Source: Candidatus Rokubacteria bacterium 13_1_40CM_68_15 (GTDB lineage Bacteria; Methylomirabilota; Methylomirabilia; Rokubacteriales; CSP1-6). Taken from it: a DNA stretch of 51,511 nucleotides. Location of the stretch: the NCBI GenBank assembly GCA_001917585.1, contig MNEG01000038.1:1-51511 (forward strand), in the 5' to 3' direction. Position numbers and translations under genes: made by a program. This document shows positions 33,472 to 40,506 of this stretch, in pieces; within the stretch, counting starts at the first letter, position 1; every line of letters begins with the position of its first letter. The notes below the pieces were generated by a model. That model did not search any database. It saw only the letters and a list, made by a program, of their open reading frames with translations, and was not told the origin of the DNA.

Positions 33472-33690
33472 ATGAACGAGACGTGGGAAGTGCTCACCCT
33501 GCGCGGCCTCAGCGCCACCGACGAGCGGGCCGAAGAGTTCACCGGCACCCTCGTCATCCACCGTGAAGGCCAGCGTGAACCGGTGGAGACGATCCGCATC
33601 CGCGTCAAGCGCTCCATTCTGAGCGAGCTGCACACGACGCTCGGCCGCCTGCTGAGTCGCTCCATCGGATTTCGGCGCGGGTTACAATGA
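33472..33690 (+). CDS. Small protein of unknown function, 72 aa
   Basis: The product starts MNETWEVLTLRGLSATDERA and consists of what looks like a short beta region (TLVIHREGQREPVETIRIRV) and a C-terminal helix (SELHTTLGRLLSRS), with no signal peptide, membrane helix or metal motif. It begins 30 nt from the divergent kinase start and ends 22 nt before the selenoprotein gene, on the same strand, so it may share that transcript. No family is recognised. The spacing and codon use favour a real gene. Confidence 0.5.
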   Translation: MNETWEVLTLRGLSATDERAEEFTGTLVIHREGQREPVETIRIRVKRSILSELHTTLGRLLSRSIGFRRGLQ

Positions 33691-33712
33691 GCGCCCTCGA
33701 CGGGAGGATGAG

Positions 33713-34243
33713 ATGACGGTGATCCGTGTGCTCAGTCCGACCGGTGTCGACACCGGTGAACGCGTCTCGGTGCCCGCGCTGCCCCACGATCTCACGGGCC
33801 GCACGATCGGCTTCCTCGACAACACCAAGCACAACTTCGACCGCCTCGTCGCCGAGTTCGGCTCGCTCCTGCGGGAGCGTCACGGCGTGAAGGCCGTCGT
33901 CCATCGGCGCAAGGCCAACGCCTCGACGCCGGCGGCGGCCGAGCTGATCGTCGAGCTCGCGAAGACGTGCGATGTCGTCTTCGCCGGCTCCGCGGACTGA
34001 GGGTCGTGCACGTCGTGGAGTCTCCACGACGCCCTCGAGGTGGCGAAGGTGGGAACGGCGGCGGGGCTCATCGCGACCACGGCCTTCCAGGGCCTAGCCG
34101 TGCACCAGCTCTCCGCGCGCGGCGTCGCCGGTTTGCCCCTCCTCGTGATCGAGCATCCGCTGGGCGGCGAGCGACCGGAATCCGTCGCCCGACGGGCCCA
34201 GCAGGCCGTCGAGCAGCTCGCTAGTCTCCTCGGCCCCGCGTGA
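33713..34243 (+). CDS. UGSC family selenoprotein, TGA at 33998 read as selenocysteine
   Basis: Read through the in-frame TGA at 33998-34000, the gene encodes 176 aa: 95 residues ending VVFAGSAD, selenocysteine at position 96, then GSCTSWSLHDALEVAKVG and a further 60 residues to the TGA at 34241. The motif U-G-S-C-T-S-W is the signature of the UGSC (seleno)protein family, in which the first position is Sec or Cys. The region after the TGA keeps the same frame, codon bias and a globular pattern, and a SECIS-like hairpin starts at the TGA itself. Sec-x2-Cys makes a redox-active pair, so an oxidoreductase or reductase role is likely; substrate unknown. It overlaps the next gene by GTGA. Confidence 0.85.
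33999..34036 (+). promoter_or_regulatory. Bacterial SECIS-like hairpin for selenocysteine insertion
   Basis: The base of the hairpin includes the last two bases of the TGA: GAGGG (33999-34003) pairs with CCCTC (34032-34036). After an unpaired 7-nt bulge, CGTCGTGG (34011-34018) pairs with CCACGACG (34024-34031), leaving the apical loop AGTCT. The loop starts 18 nt after the TGA and has a G in its first two positions, as expected for bacterial SECIS elements that bind SelB. Confidence 0.78.
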
Positions 34244-35271
34244 GCACCGCGCTCCGGCTGATCGAGGTCGACGACGCGCCGGAGGCCGTCCTCGAAGCGT
34301 TCGTCGCTCGCGAGTGGTGCGACGGGCTTCCCATCGTTCCGCCGACGGAGGACCGCGTCCAGGCCATGCTCGGGGACGCCGATCCCGAACGCACACTCGG
34401 GGCCATGCCGCCGCTCTGGCGGATGGCAACGCTGGAGGCGCTCGCGGTCAACGCGGTGATGGCCGGGTGCCGCCCCGAGTATTTCCCGGTGATCGTCGCC
34501 GCGGTGGACGCGATGCAGGATCCCGCGTTCAACCTCTATGGCGTGCAGGCCACGACGCACCCGGTGGCGCCGCTCGTCATCGTCCACGGCGCCTACGGTC
34601 GCCGCATCGGACTTCACTCGGGTAGCGGGTGCTTCGGGCCCGGCTTCCGCGCCAACGCCACCATCGGACGCGCCCTGCGACTGATCCTCATGAACGTCGG
34701 CGGCGCCTGGCCGGGCCGTCACGACATGGCGACCCAGGGCAGCCCCGCGAAGTTCTCGTACTGCATCGCCGAGAACGAAGAGGCGTCGCCCTGGGGGCCG
34801 CTCCGGGACGGTGACACCGTCACAGTCTATGGCGGCGAGGGGCCGCACAACGTCAACGACCACGCCTCGACGACCGCCAGCGGCATTCTCTCCACCGTCA
34901 GTCACACGGCGGCGACGCTCGGCTCGAACGTCGGCTGGTACTTCGCTCAGAGCCAGCTCCTGATCGTGCTCGGCCCGGAGCACGCGCGGACCATCGCCGC
35001 CGACGGTCTCACGCGCGCCGACGTGCAGCGCTTCGTGTACGAGCACGCGCGCCTGCCACTCGCGACGCTGAAGCTCGGCGGGATGTGGGGCATGCACGAC
35101 TGGCCGGCCTGGATGATGGCGCTGCGCGATGACGAGGCCCGGCCGCCGCAGGTGCCGTCGCCGGATGACGTGCTGGTCGTCGTCGCCGGGGGCGCGGGCA
35201 AGCACTCGTCGGTCGTGCCGAACACGTGCTTCAGCCGGGCCGTGTCGCGGTCTCTGCGCGCGGGAGCGTGA
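34240..35271 (+). CDS. Conserved protein coupled to the UGSC selenoprotein, function unknown
   Basis: A 343-aa protein starting at GTG 34240, inside the selenoprotein stop (GTGA). Near the N-terminus it has REWCDGLPIVPPTEDRVQAM, then MAGCRPEYFPVIVAAVDAMQ and HSGSGCFGPGFRANATIGRA; a central GGEGPHNVNDHASTTASGIL block and a C-terminal alpha/beta region with LLIVLGPEHARTIAADGL follow. It has no signal peptide or membrane helix. Several conserved-looking cysteines (in WCDG, AGCRP, SGCFG) could take part in redox work. The coupling strongly suggests that it works with the selenoprotein, as a partner subunit or the enzyme it serves. I do not recognise a named enzyme family. The 3' end overlaps the converging transporter gene by 41 nt. 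Confidence 0.72.
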   Translation: MSTALRLIEVDDAPEAVLEAFVAREWCDGLPIVPPTEDRVQAMLGDADPERTLGAMPPLWRMATLEALAVNAVMAGCRPEYFPVIVAAVDAMQDPAFNLYGVQATTHPVAPLVIVHGAYGRRIGLHSGSGCFGPGFRANATIGRALRLILMNVGGAWPGRHDMATQGSPAKFSYCIAENEEASPWGPLRDGDTVTVYGGEGPHNVNDHASTTASGILSTVSHTAATLGSNVGWYFAQSQLLIVLGPEHARTIAADGLTRADVQRFVYEHARLPLATLKLGGMWGMHDWPAWMMALRDDEARPPQVPSPDDVLVVVAGGAGKHSSVVPNTCFSRAVSRSLRAGA

Positions 35272-36121
35272 GCCAGATCGCGGCGAAGAGCAGCAGCGCG
35301 CCGACGAGCCCGGCCGGGCCGAGGCGCTCGGCAAACATCCACACGCCGAGCAGCGTCGCGGTCAAGGGCTCGAGCAGCGTCACCACGCCGGCCACCGACG
35401 CCGGCACATGACGGAGCCCGAGCGTGTAGAGCGCATAGGCGCCCGCGGTCGCGATCGCTCCGAGGTAGAGGAGCCACGGCCAGCCCTGCGCCGCCTGCGT
35501 CAGCGGCGCGTGTGTCCATGCGAGGAAGGGCAGCGTCAGGACCGCCGCGGCGGCGAACGTGACGGCCGTGACCGCGAGCGAATTGGCCTGCGCGACGGCG
35601 GCCTTGGCGATGACGACGTACACCGCGTATGCCAGCCCGGCGGCGAGGGCGAGGGCGACGCCGATCAGGAAGCGCGGCGCGGGTGCCGTGGTCGTCGGCG
35701 GTGTGGCGATGAGAAGTGCGGTGCCGATCACGCCGAGGACGAGCGCGGTGCCGGTCCGTCTCGTGAGCCGTTCCCCGAGCGCAGCGGCGGCGAGCGTGGC
35801 GATCATCAGCGGGGCCGAACAGATGGCGATGAGGGCGGTGACGGCGATGCCCGTCAACGCCACGGCCGAGAAGTACGCCGCCTGGTAGATCGCCATGCAC
35901 GCACCCATCGCGAGACAGTGCGGCAGCGCGCGGGCCGCGCGCGTCGGGCCCGCGCCGATCAGCTTCGCGCCGGTGACGAGCACGAGCGCCGCCACCCACA
36001 TACGGGCGGCGCCGATGAGGAACGGCTCGGCGTCGGCCCGGGCGATGAGGATGGTCGTGACGGAGCCTGTGGTGCCCCAGAAGACCGCCGCCAGGCCGAT
36101 GAGGACGACGCCACGCAGCAC
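35231..36121 (-). CDS. EamA / drug-metabolite transporter family permease
   Basis: A 296-aa protein with ten hydrophobic segments in two similar halves, the EamA (DMT) layout: LIGLAAVFWGTTGSVTTILI in the first half and LALAAGLAYAVYVVIAKAAV in the second, with the conserved GVVTLLEPLTATLLGVW near residue 245. Members export amino acids, nucleotides or other small metabolites, or import them. No substrate is evident. The start at 36121 is 26 nt from the divergent thioesterase gene, so a compact bidirectional promoter is likely. Confidence 0.87.
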   Translation of the reverse strand: MLRGVVLIGLAAVFWGTTGSVTTILIARADAEPFLIGAARMWVAALVLVTGAKLIGAGPTRAARALPHCLAMGACMAIYQAAYFSAVALTGIAVTALIAICSAPLMIATLAAAALGERLTRRTGTALVLGVIGTALLIATPPTTTAPAPRFLIGVALALAAGLAYAVYVVIAKAAVAQANSLAVTAVTFAAAAVLTLPFLAWTHAPLTQAAQGWPWLLYLGAIATAGAYALYTLGLRHVPASVAGVVTLLEPLTATLLGVWMFAERLGPAGLVGALLLFAAIWLTLPRAETATRPG

Positions 36122-36147
36122 TGGCGCCGAATTATAGCGGAGGCGGG

Positions 36148-36552
36148 ATGACGATCGATCCCAAGGACCTCGACCACCACCACCGGGGAACCCTCACCGA
36201 GCATCTCGGCGTGCGCTTCGTGGAAGCGACCCTCGAGCGCGTCGTCGCCGAGGTGGACATCACGGACCAGCTCCGAACGGTCGGCGGCCGGCTCCACGGC
36301 GGCACGCTGATGGCGCTCGCCGACATCGTCGGCGCCACGGCGACGTTTCTCAACCTTCCGCCGGGGACGACGACCACCACGCTGGAATCGAAGACCAACT
36401 TCTTCACGGCCGGCCGCGAGGGCGTCGTACGTGCGGAGACGACACCACTGCACCGCGGCCGAAAGACGATGGTGTGGCAGACGCGCCTCACCGATGAATC
36501 GGGCCGGCTCCTGGCGATGACGGTCCAGACTCAGATGGTGCTGGAGGCATAG
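36148..36552 (+). CDS. PaaI family thioesterase (hotdog fold)
   Basis: A 134-aa hotdog thioesterase with the PaaI pattern LHGGTLMALADIVGA at about residues 50-64 (catalytic Asp/Glu region), preceded by HLGVRFVEATLERVVAEVDI and followed by TTTLESKTNFFTAGREGVV. It hydrolyses acyl-CoA thioesters, often of aromatic or beta-oxidation intermediates. It has a GGAGGCGGG site before its ATG. The next gene starts directly at its stop (TAG-ATG), and it heads the longest plus-strand operon here, up to the aldehyde oxidoreductase. Confidence 0.9.
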   Translation: MTIDPKDLDHHHRGTLTEHLGVRFVEATLERVVAEVDITDQLRTVGGRLHGGTLMALADIVGATATFLNLPPGTTTTTLESKTNFFTAGREGVVRAETTPLHRGRKTMVWQTRLTDESGRLLAMTVQTQMVLEA

Positions 36553-37434
36553 ATGACGAGTGAACCGATCGGGTTCATCGGGACCGGACGGATGGGAACA
36601 CCGATGGCTGGCCACCTGCTCACCGGCGGGCGCACGTTGGTCGTCCACGACGCGCGCCGAGAGGCGGCGGCACCGTTGCTGGATCAGGGCGCTCAGTGGA
36701 TGGACTCGCCGATCGACGTGGCTCGCCGCGCGAAGACCGTCATCACGATCGTCCCGGCCTCGCGCGAGGTGGAGGCGGTCGTGGGCGCGATGCTTCCCGT
36801 CCTCGGCCCCGACCATCTGCTCGTCGACATGACGTCGGCCGATCCCAGCAGCACGCGGCGTCTGGCCAAGGAGGTCGAAGCTCGGGGAGCCCGCATGATC
36901 GACGCGCCGGTGTCGGGGGGCGTGGGCGGAGCCCAACGAGCGACCCTGGCCATCATGGTCGGGGGTGCCGCCGCCGACTTCGAGCGCGCGCGGCCGCTCC
37001 TGGCGCTCATGGGCAAGAACATCTTCCACGTCGGCGGCGTCGGTACCGGCCACGCCATGAAGATCGTCAACAACGTGCTGTCGGCCTCGTGCCTCACCGC
37101 AACCGCCGAGGCCATCGTGGTGGCCATGCGCGCAGGCATCGATCCCAAGCGCGCGGTGGACATCATCGCCGTGTCGTCCGGACGCTCCGACGCCACGCTC
37201 CGGAAATTCCCCGAGTTCATCCTGCCCGGCGGCTTCAACTCCGGCTTCGCGATGGCCTTGATGGACAAGGACCTGCGTGGGTTCGCGAAGCTCGCCGAGG
37301 AAGTCGGCTACGAGCCCCGCGTGACGGGAGCGGCGATCCGCTGGTTCCGGGACGCGATGGCGGGAACGCTCGCGTCCGGCGATCATGTCGAGGTCGTCAA
37401 GCTCATCGGCTATTTGGAAGGAGGACATTCATGA
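36553..37434 (+). CDS. NAD(P)-dependent beta-hydroxyacid dehydrogenase (HIBADH family), first of tandem pair
   Basis: A 293-aa enzyme with the N-terminal cofactor loop GFIGTGRMGTPMAGHLL, the substrate-binding DAPVSGGVGGAQRA (near residue 117) and the catalytic Lys in GTGHAMKIVNNVL (near 176). This is the family of 3-hydroxyisobutyrate dehydrogenase and tartronate semialdehyde reductase, which oxidise beta-hydroxyacids to semialdehydes or the reverse. It overlaps the next gene (ATGA), itself a paralogue. Which substrate is used cannot be decided from sequence. Confidence 0.9.
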   Translation: MTSEPIGFIGTGRMGTPMAGHLLTGGRTLVVHDARREAAAPLLDQGAQWMDSPIDVARRAKTVITIVPASREVEAVVGAMLPVLGPDHLLVDMTSADPSSTRRLAKEVEARGARMIDAPVSGGVGGAQRATLAIMVGGAAADFERARPLLALMGKNIFHVGGVGTGHAMKIVNNVLSASCLTATAEAIVVAMRAGIDPKRAVDIIAVSSGRSDATLRKFPEFILPGGFNSGFAMALMDKDLRGFAKLAEEVGYEPRVTGAAIRWFRDAMAGTLASGDHVEVVKLIGYLEGGHS

Positions 37435-38333
37435 AGGTCGCGTTCATCGGCACGGGGACCATGGGTGGGCCCATGGCCGCCAACCTCGTGAAGAAGGGCT
37501 TCGCTGTCGTCGCCTACGACATCGTGCCGGCGGCGCTCGCGGCCGCGGCGCGAGCCGGCGCCGAGCAGGCCGGCTCGGCGGCCGAGGCGGCCAAGCAGGC
37601 CGAGGTCGTCGTCACCATGCTGCCGTCGTCGTCGCACGTTGAGCAGGCCTACCTCGGTCCAGCCGGTGTCCTCGAGGGCGTGATGCGCGGCCGTCTCTGC
37701 GTGGACATGTCGACGATCGAGCCGGTCGTGTCGCGCCGGGTGGCCGAGCGGCTGCACCAGCGCGGGGTGCGCTTCATCGACGCGCCCGTCTCGGGTGGCG
37801 TGCCGCGTGCCGAGGACGGAACGCTCGCCATCATGGTCGGCGGCGAGGCCAAGGACGTGGAGGAAGCGCGGCCGGTGCTGGCCGCGATGGGCGCCAACAT
37901 CTTCCACGTCGGCCCGGTGGGCAGCGGCGAAGTGGCCAAGCTCTGCAACAATCTCATCGCCGGCGTGGCCGCCGTGGCCGTGAGCGAGGCGTTCCGGATC
38001 GCCGAGGGTTTCGGCGTCGACCCCAAGGTCCTGACCGACGTGATCGCCAAGTCATCGGGGAACACGTGGCTCATGGAGAACATGCATCCGGTGCCTGGGA
38101 TCGTGGCGCGAGCTTCGTCCACGCGCGATTACGCTCCCGGGTTCATGACCGATCTCATGGCCAAGGATCTCGGCCTCGCCGTCAACGCCGCCCGCACCCT
38201 GCGCGTGCCCGTCGTCGTCGCGCCGGCCGCCCAGCAGGTGCTGCGGCTGGCCTCCTCTCACGGCCTCGGGCGAAAGGACTTCACGTCGGTGTACCAGTTC
38301 CTCAAGCCATCCGACGGAAATGCGCCGGTCTGA
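37431..38333 (+). CDS. NAD(P)-dependent beta-hydroxyacid dehydrogenase (HIBADH family), second of tandem pair
   Basis: A 300-aa paralogue of the preceding gene: VAFIGTGTMGGPMAANLVKK for cofactor, DAPVSGGVPRAEDG for substrate, and the Lys in GSGEVAKLCNN. The C-terminal part includes SSGNTWLMENMHPV and GFMTDLMAKDLGLAVNA, typical of 3-hydroxyisobutyrate and tartronate semialdehyde type enzymes. It has its own GGAGGAC site before ATG 37431. Two neighbouring paralogues with different substrate-loop residues suggest two related substrates rather than gene redundancy, or hetero-oligomers. A gap of 63 nt separates it from the aldehyde oxidoreductase gene set. Confidence 0.9.
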   Translation: MKVAFIGTGTMGGPMAANLVKKGFAVVAYDIVPAALAAAARAGAEQAGSAAEAAKQAEVVVTMLPSSSHVEQAYLGPAGVLEGVMRGRLCVDMSTIEPVVSRRVAERLHQRGVRFIDAPVSGGVPRAEDGTLAIMVGGEAKDVEEARPVLAAMGANIFHVGPVGSGEVAKLCNNLIAGVAAVAVSEAFRIAEGFGVDPKVLTDVIAKSSGNTWLMENMHPVPGIVARASSTRDYAPGFMTDLMAKDLGLAVNAARTLRVPVVVAPAAQQVLRLASSHGLGRKDFTSVYQFLKPSDGNAPV

Positions 38334-38396
38334 CGTCCGCGCACGCCGAGCGCGCGGTGTATACTGGCGCCCGCTGCGCGCAAAGGAGGCCCGGGC

Positions 38397-38714
38397 GTGA
38401 GTTTCTACGTGATGCTCAGCACGCTCTCGGAATCCGGACGAAAGGTCCTCCGTGAACGGCCGGGCTGGATCCGCAAGGTCAACGCCGACGTCGAGCGCAT
38501 GGGCGCGCGCGTCGTGGCCCAGTACGCCGTGCTCGGCCCCTACGACTTTGTGACCATCATCGAGGCCGCCGACAACGCGGCCATCACGCGCATGTCGGTC
38601 GAGCTGGGCGCGCGCGGAGGCGTGGCCGGCATGACGATGGCCGCCATGCCGCTCGACGAGTTCATCTCCCGCCTGGAAGGCCGGGACGGAAGGAAGGGAC
38701 GGAAGAAACGGTGA
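38397..38714 (+). CDS. GYD domain protein
   Basis: A 105-aa protein starting at GTG 38397 (MSFYVMLSTLSESGRKVLRE), with the conserved block YAVLGPYDFVTIIEAADNA, the hallmark of the GYD family (ferredoxin-like alpha/beta fold). The C-terminus is basic (GRDGRKGRKKR). No enzymatic role is established for this family, which is often encoded beside oxidoreductases. Its stop overlaps the polyferredoxin start (GTGA), so it belongs to the aldehyde oxidoreductase operon and may serve as a small regulatory or binding subunit. Confidence 0.85.
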   Translation: MSFYVMLSTLSESGRKVLRERPGWIRKVNADVERMGARVVAQYAVLGPYDFVTIIEAADNAAITRMSVELGARGGVAGMTMAAMPLDEFISRLEGRDGRKGRKKR

Positions 38715-39178
38715 GCATCCTCAAGATCACCCCCGAGCGCTGCACCGGCTGTCTGCGCTGCGAGCTGGCCTGCTCGTACATGCAGACCGGCGAGTACCAG
38801 CCGGCCAAGTCCGTCATCCGCGTGTCGCCGTTCGAAGGCCACACCTCCTACGCGCCCTATACTTGCGTGCAGTGTGCCGAGGGCTGGTGCATGACGGCGT
38901 GCCCGGTCGGCGCCATCACCATCAACGCGGCCGGAGCCAAGGACGTCGTCGACGATCGATGCGTCGGCTGCAAGCTGTGCACGATCGCCTGTCCGTACGG
39001 GACGATGTTCTACGACCCGGACACGCGCAAGGCCTTCAAGTGCAACCTGTGCGGCGGCGATCCCGCCTGCGCCCATGCCTGCCCGACGGCGGCCATCACC
39101 TACGAGGACGTGGCCACCTCCGACTGGCTGGCCGACTTCGCCGCCGAGCGCACACAGCGCTTGCTGGTGGGGGTGTAG
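38711..39178 (+). CDS. Four-cluster polyferredoxin, AorA-like electron-transfer subunit
   Basis: A 155-aa protein with 16 cysteines in four [4Fe-4S] motifs: CTGCLRCELAC, CVQCAEGWCMTACP, CVGCKLCTIACP and CNLCGGDPACAHACP. It resembles the electron-transfer subunits of the DMSO reductase/HycB type and the AorA subunit of the AorABC aldehyde oxidoreductase of Aromatoleum. The start is GTG 38711. The adjacent FAD and tungstopterin genes make a role as electron relay between them likely. Confidence 0.9.
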   Translation: MSILKITPERCTGCLRCELACSYMQTGEYQPAKSVIRVSPFEGHTSYAPYTCVQCAEGWCMTACPVGAITINAAGAKDVVDDRCVGCKLCTIACPYGTMFYDPDTRKAFKCNLCGGDPACAHACPTAAITYEDVATSDWLADFAAERTQRLLVGV

Positions 39179-39180
39179 TC

Positions 39181-40506
39181 ATGGCGCGACGGCATCTCAT
39201 CATCGGTGGCGGTACCGCGGGGATGAACGCCATCCGCACGATTCGCGAGGAGGAGGCGGAGCGCTCGGAGATCATGCTGGTCAGTGCCGAGAAGCCGTAC
39301 TCGCGCATGGTCCTCCCGTACTACCTCGATCGCTCGATCTCCGAGTCCCACGTGTTCACGGCCACGGCGGCGGTGCTGGCGGAGTGGGGCGCGAAGACGC
39401 ACCTCGGACGGCGCGCCACCAACCTGGACACGAAGGCCAGCGTGTGCACGTTGGACGATGGCACCCGGCTCGAGTACGACGACTGCCTGATCGCCACCGG
39501 CTCGTCGGCGGTGAAGGCGCCGGTGCCCGGCGCCGAGCTGCCGGGCGTGCACTCGTTCTGGACGCTCGACCAGTGCCGCGCGCTCATCGCCGACGTCAAG
39601 CCGGGCGGGCACGTGGTGATGGTCGGTGCCGGGTTCATCAGCTTCACGATCCTGAACTCGATCCTGTCGCTGGGCGCCAAGCTCACGATCGTCGAGATCG
39701 CGCCGCGGATCCTGCCGCGCATGATCGACGACACCGGGGCGTCGCTCGTCGAGGACTGGCTCACCCGACACGGCGTCACCATCCGAACCGACGCCCGGCT
39801 CAACAAGATCGAGGACGCCAAGGGCAAGAAGCGGCTGAAGTTCGCCAAGGGCGGCGATCTCACGTGCGACGCCGTCATCATGGCCACCGGAATTCGCACC
39901 AACCTCGAGTGGCTCAAGGGCTCGGGCATCCGCGTGAACCAGGGCGTCGTCGTCGACGATCATCTGCGATCCAACGTCGCCAACGTCTACGCGGCCGGCG
40001 ACGTGGCCGAAGGCCCCGACCGGCTCTCCAAGTCCGGCGTTGTGCATGCGATCGAGCCGACGGCCCAGGAGCACGGACGGGTCGTCGGCGCCAACATGGC
40101 GGGACGCGGGGTCGGCTACGCCGGCAGCCTCGTGATGAACATCGTCGAGGTCTGTCACCTCGACGTCGCGTCGTTCGGCGCCTGGGACGATGGCAAGGCG
40201 GAGGCGACCGTCGGCGTCAAGCGCGACCGGCACGCCTATCGCAAGCTCCTGTGGACGGACGACCGCCTCAGCGGCGCCATCATCCTCGGCCCCTCGAGCG
40301 ACATCTGGACGACCAACGACGTCGGCATGCTGAAGGGTCTCGTCCAGTCGCAAGTGCCGCTGGCGCGCTTCAAGGCGTATCTCAAAACGAATCCGTTCGA
40401 CATCAAGCCGGCGTTCATCGCGGTGAAAACCGCGGGCCGGCTGCTTCCCGAAACCGTCCTGGGCCGCCCCGCAAAGGCGCCCGGAGAAACCCCGGTGGCG
40501 GTATGA
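39181..40506 (+). CDS. NAD(P)/FAD-dependent oxidoreductase, AorC-like subunit
   Basis: A 441-aa pyridine nucleotide-disulfide oxidoreductase-like flavoprotein. It has the FAD-binding LIIGGGTAGMNAIRTI loop at the N-terminus, the conserved IATGSSAVKAP, the NAD(P)-binding GHVVMVGAGFISFTILNSIL loop near residue 140, and the second FAD contact NVYAAGDVAEGP. There is no CxxxxC redox disulfide, so it belongs with NADH oxidase or nitrite/ferredoxin reductase types. Its place between polyferredoxin and tungstopterin genes fits the AorC subunit, which passes electrons to NAD. It starts 2 nt after the ferredoxin stop and overlaps the next gene (ATGA). Confidence 0.88.
   Translation: MARRHLIIGGGTAGMNAIRTIREEEAERSEIMLVSAEKPYSRMVLPYYLDRSISESHVFTATAAVLAEWGAKTHLGRRATNLDTKASVCTLDDGTRLEYDDCLIATGSSAVKAPVPGAELPGVHSFWTLDQCRALIADVKPGGHVVMVGAGFISFTILNSILSLGAKLTIVEIAPRILPRMIDDTGASLVEDWLTRHGVTIRTDARLNKIEDAKGKKRLKFAKGGDLTCDAVIMATGIRTNLEWLKGSGIRVNQGVVVDDHLRSNVANVYAAGDVAEGPDRLSKSGVVHAIEPTAQEHGRVVGANMAGRGVGYAGSLVMNIVEVCHLDVASFGAWDDGKAEATVGVKRDRHAYRKLLWTDDRLSGAIILGPSSDIWTTNDVGMLKGLVQSQVPLARFKAYLKTNPFDIKPAFIAVKTAGRLLPETVLGRPAKAPGETPVAV

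Noticed and set aside
33998-34000. TGA as an ordinary stop making a pseudogene or a 95-aa protein
   Set aside because: The frame continues with a conserved GSCTSW motif, keeps good codon use for 80 residues, and the TGA is the base of a SECIS-like hairpin. Read-through as selenocysteine explains all of this.
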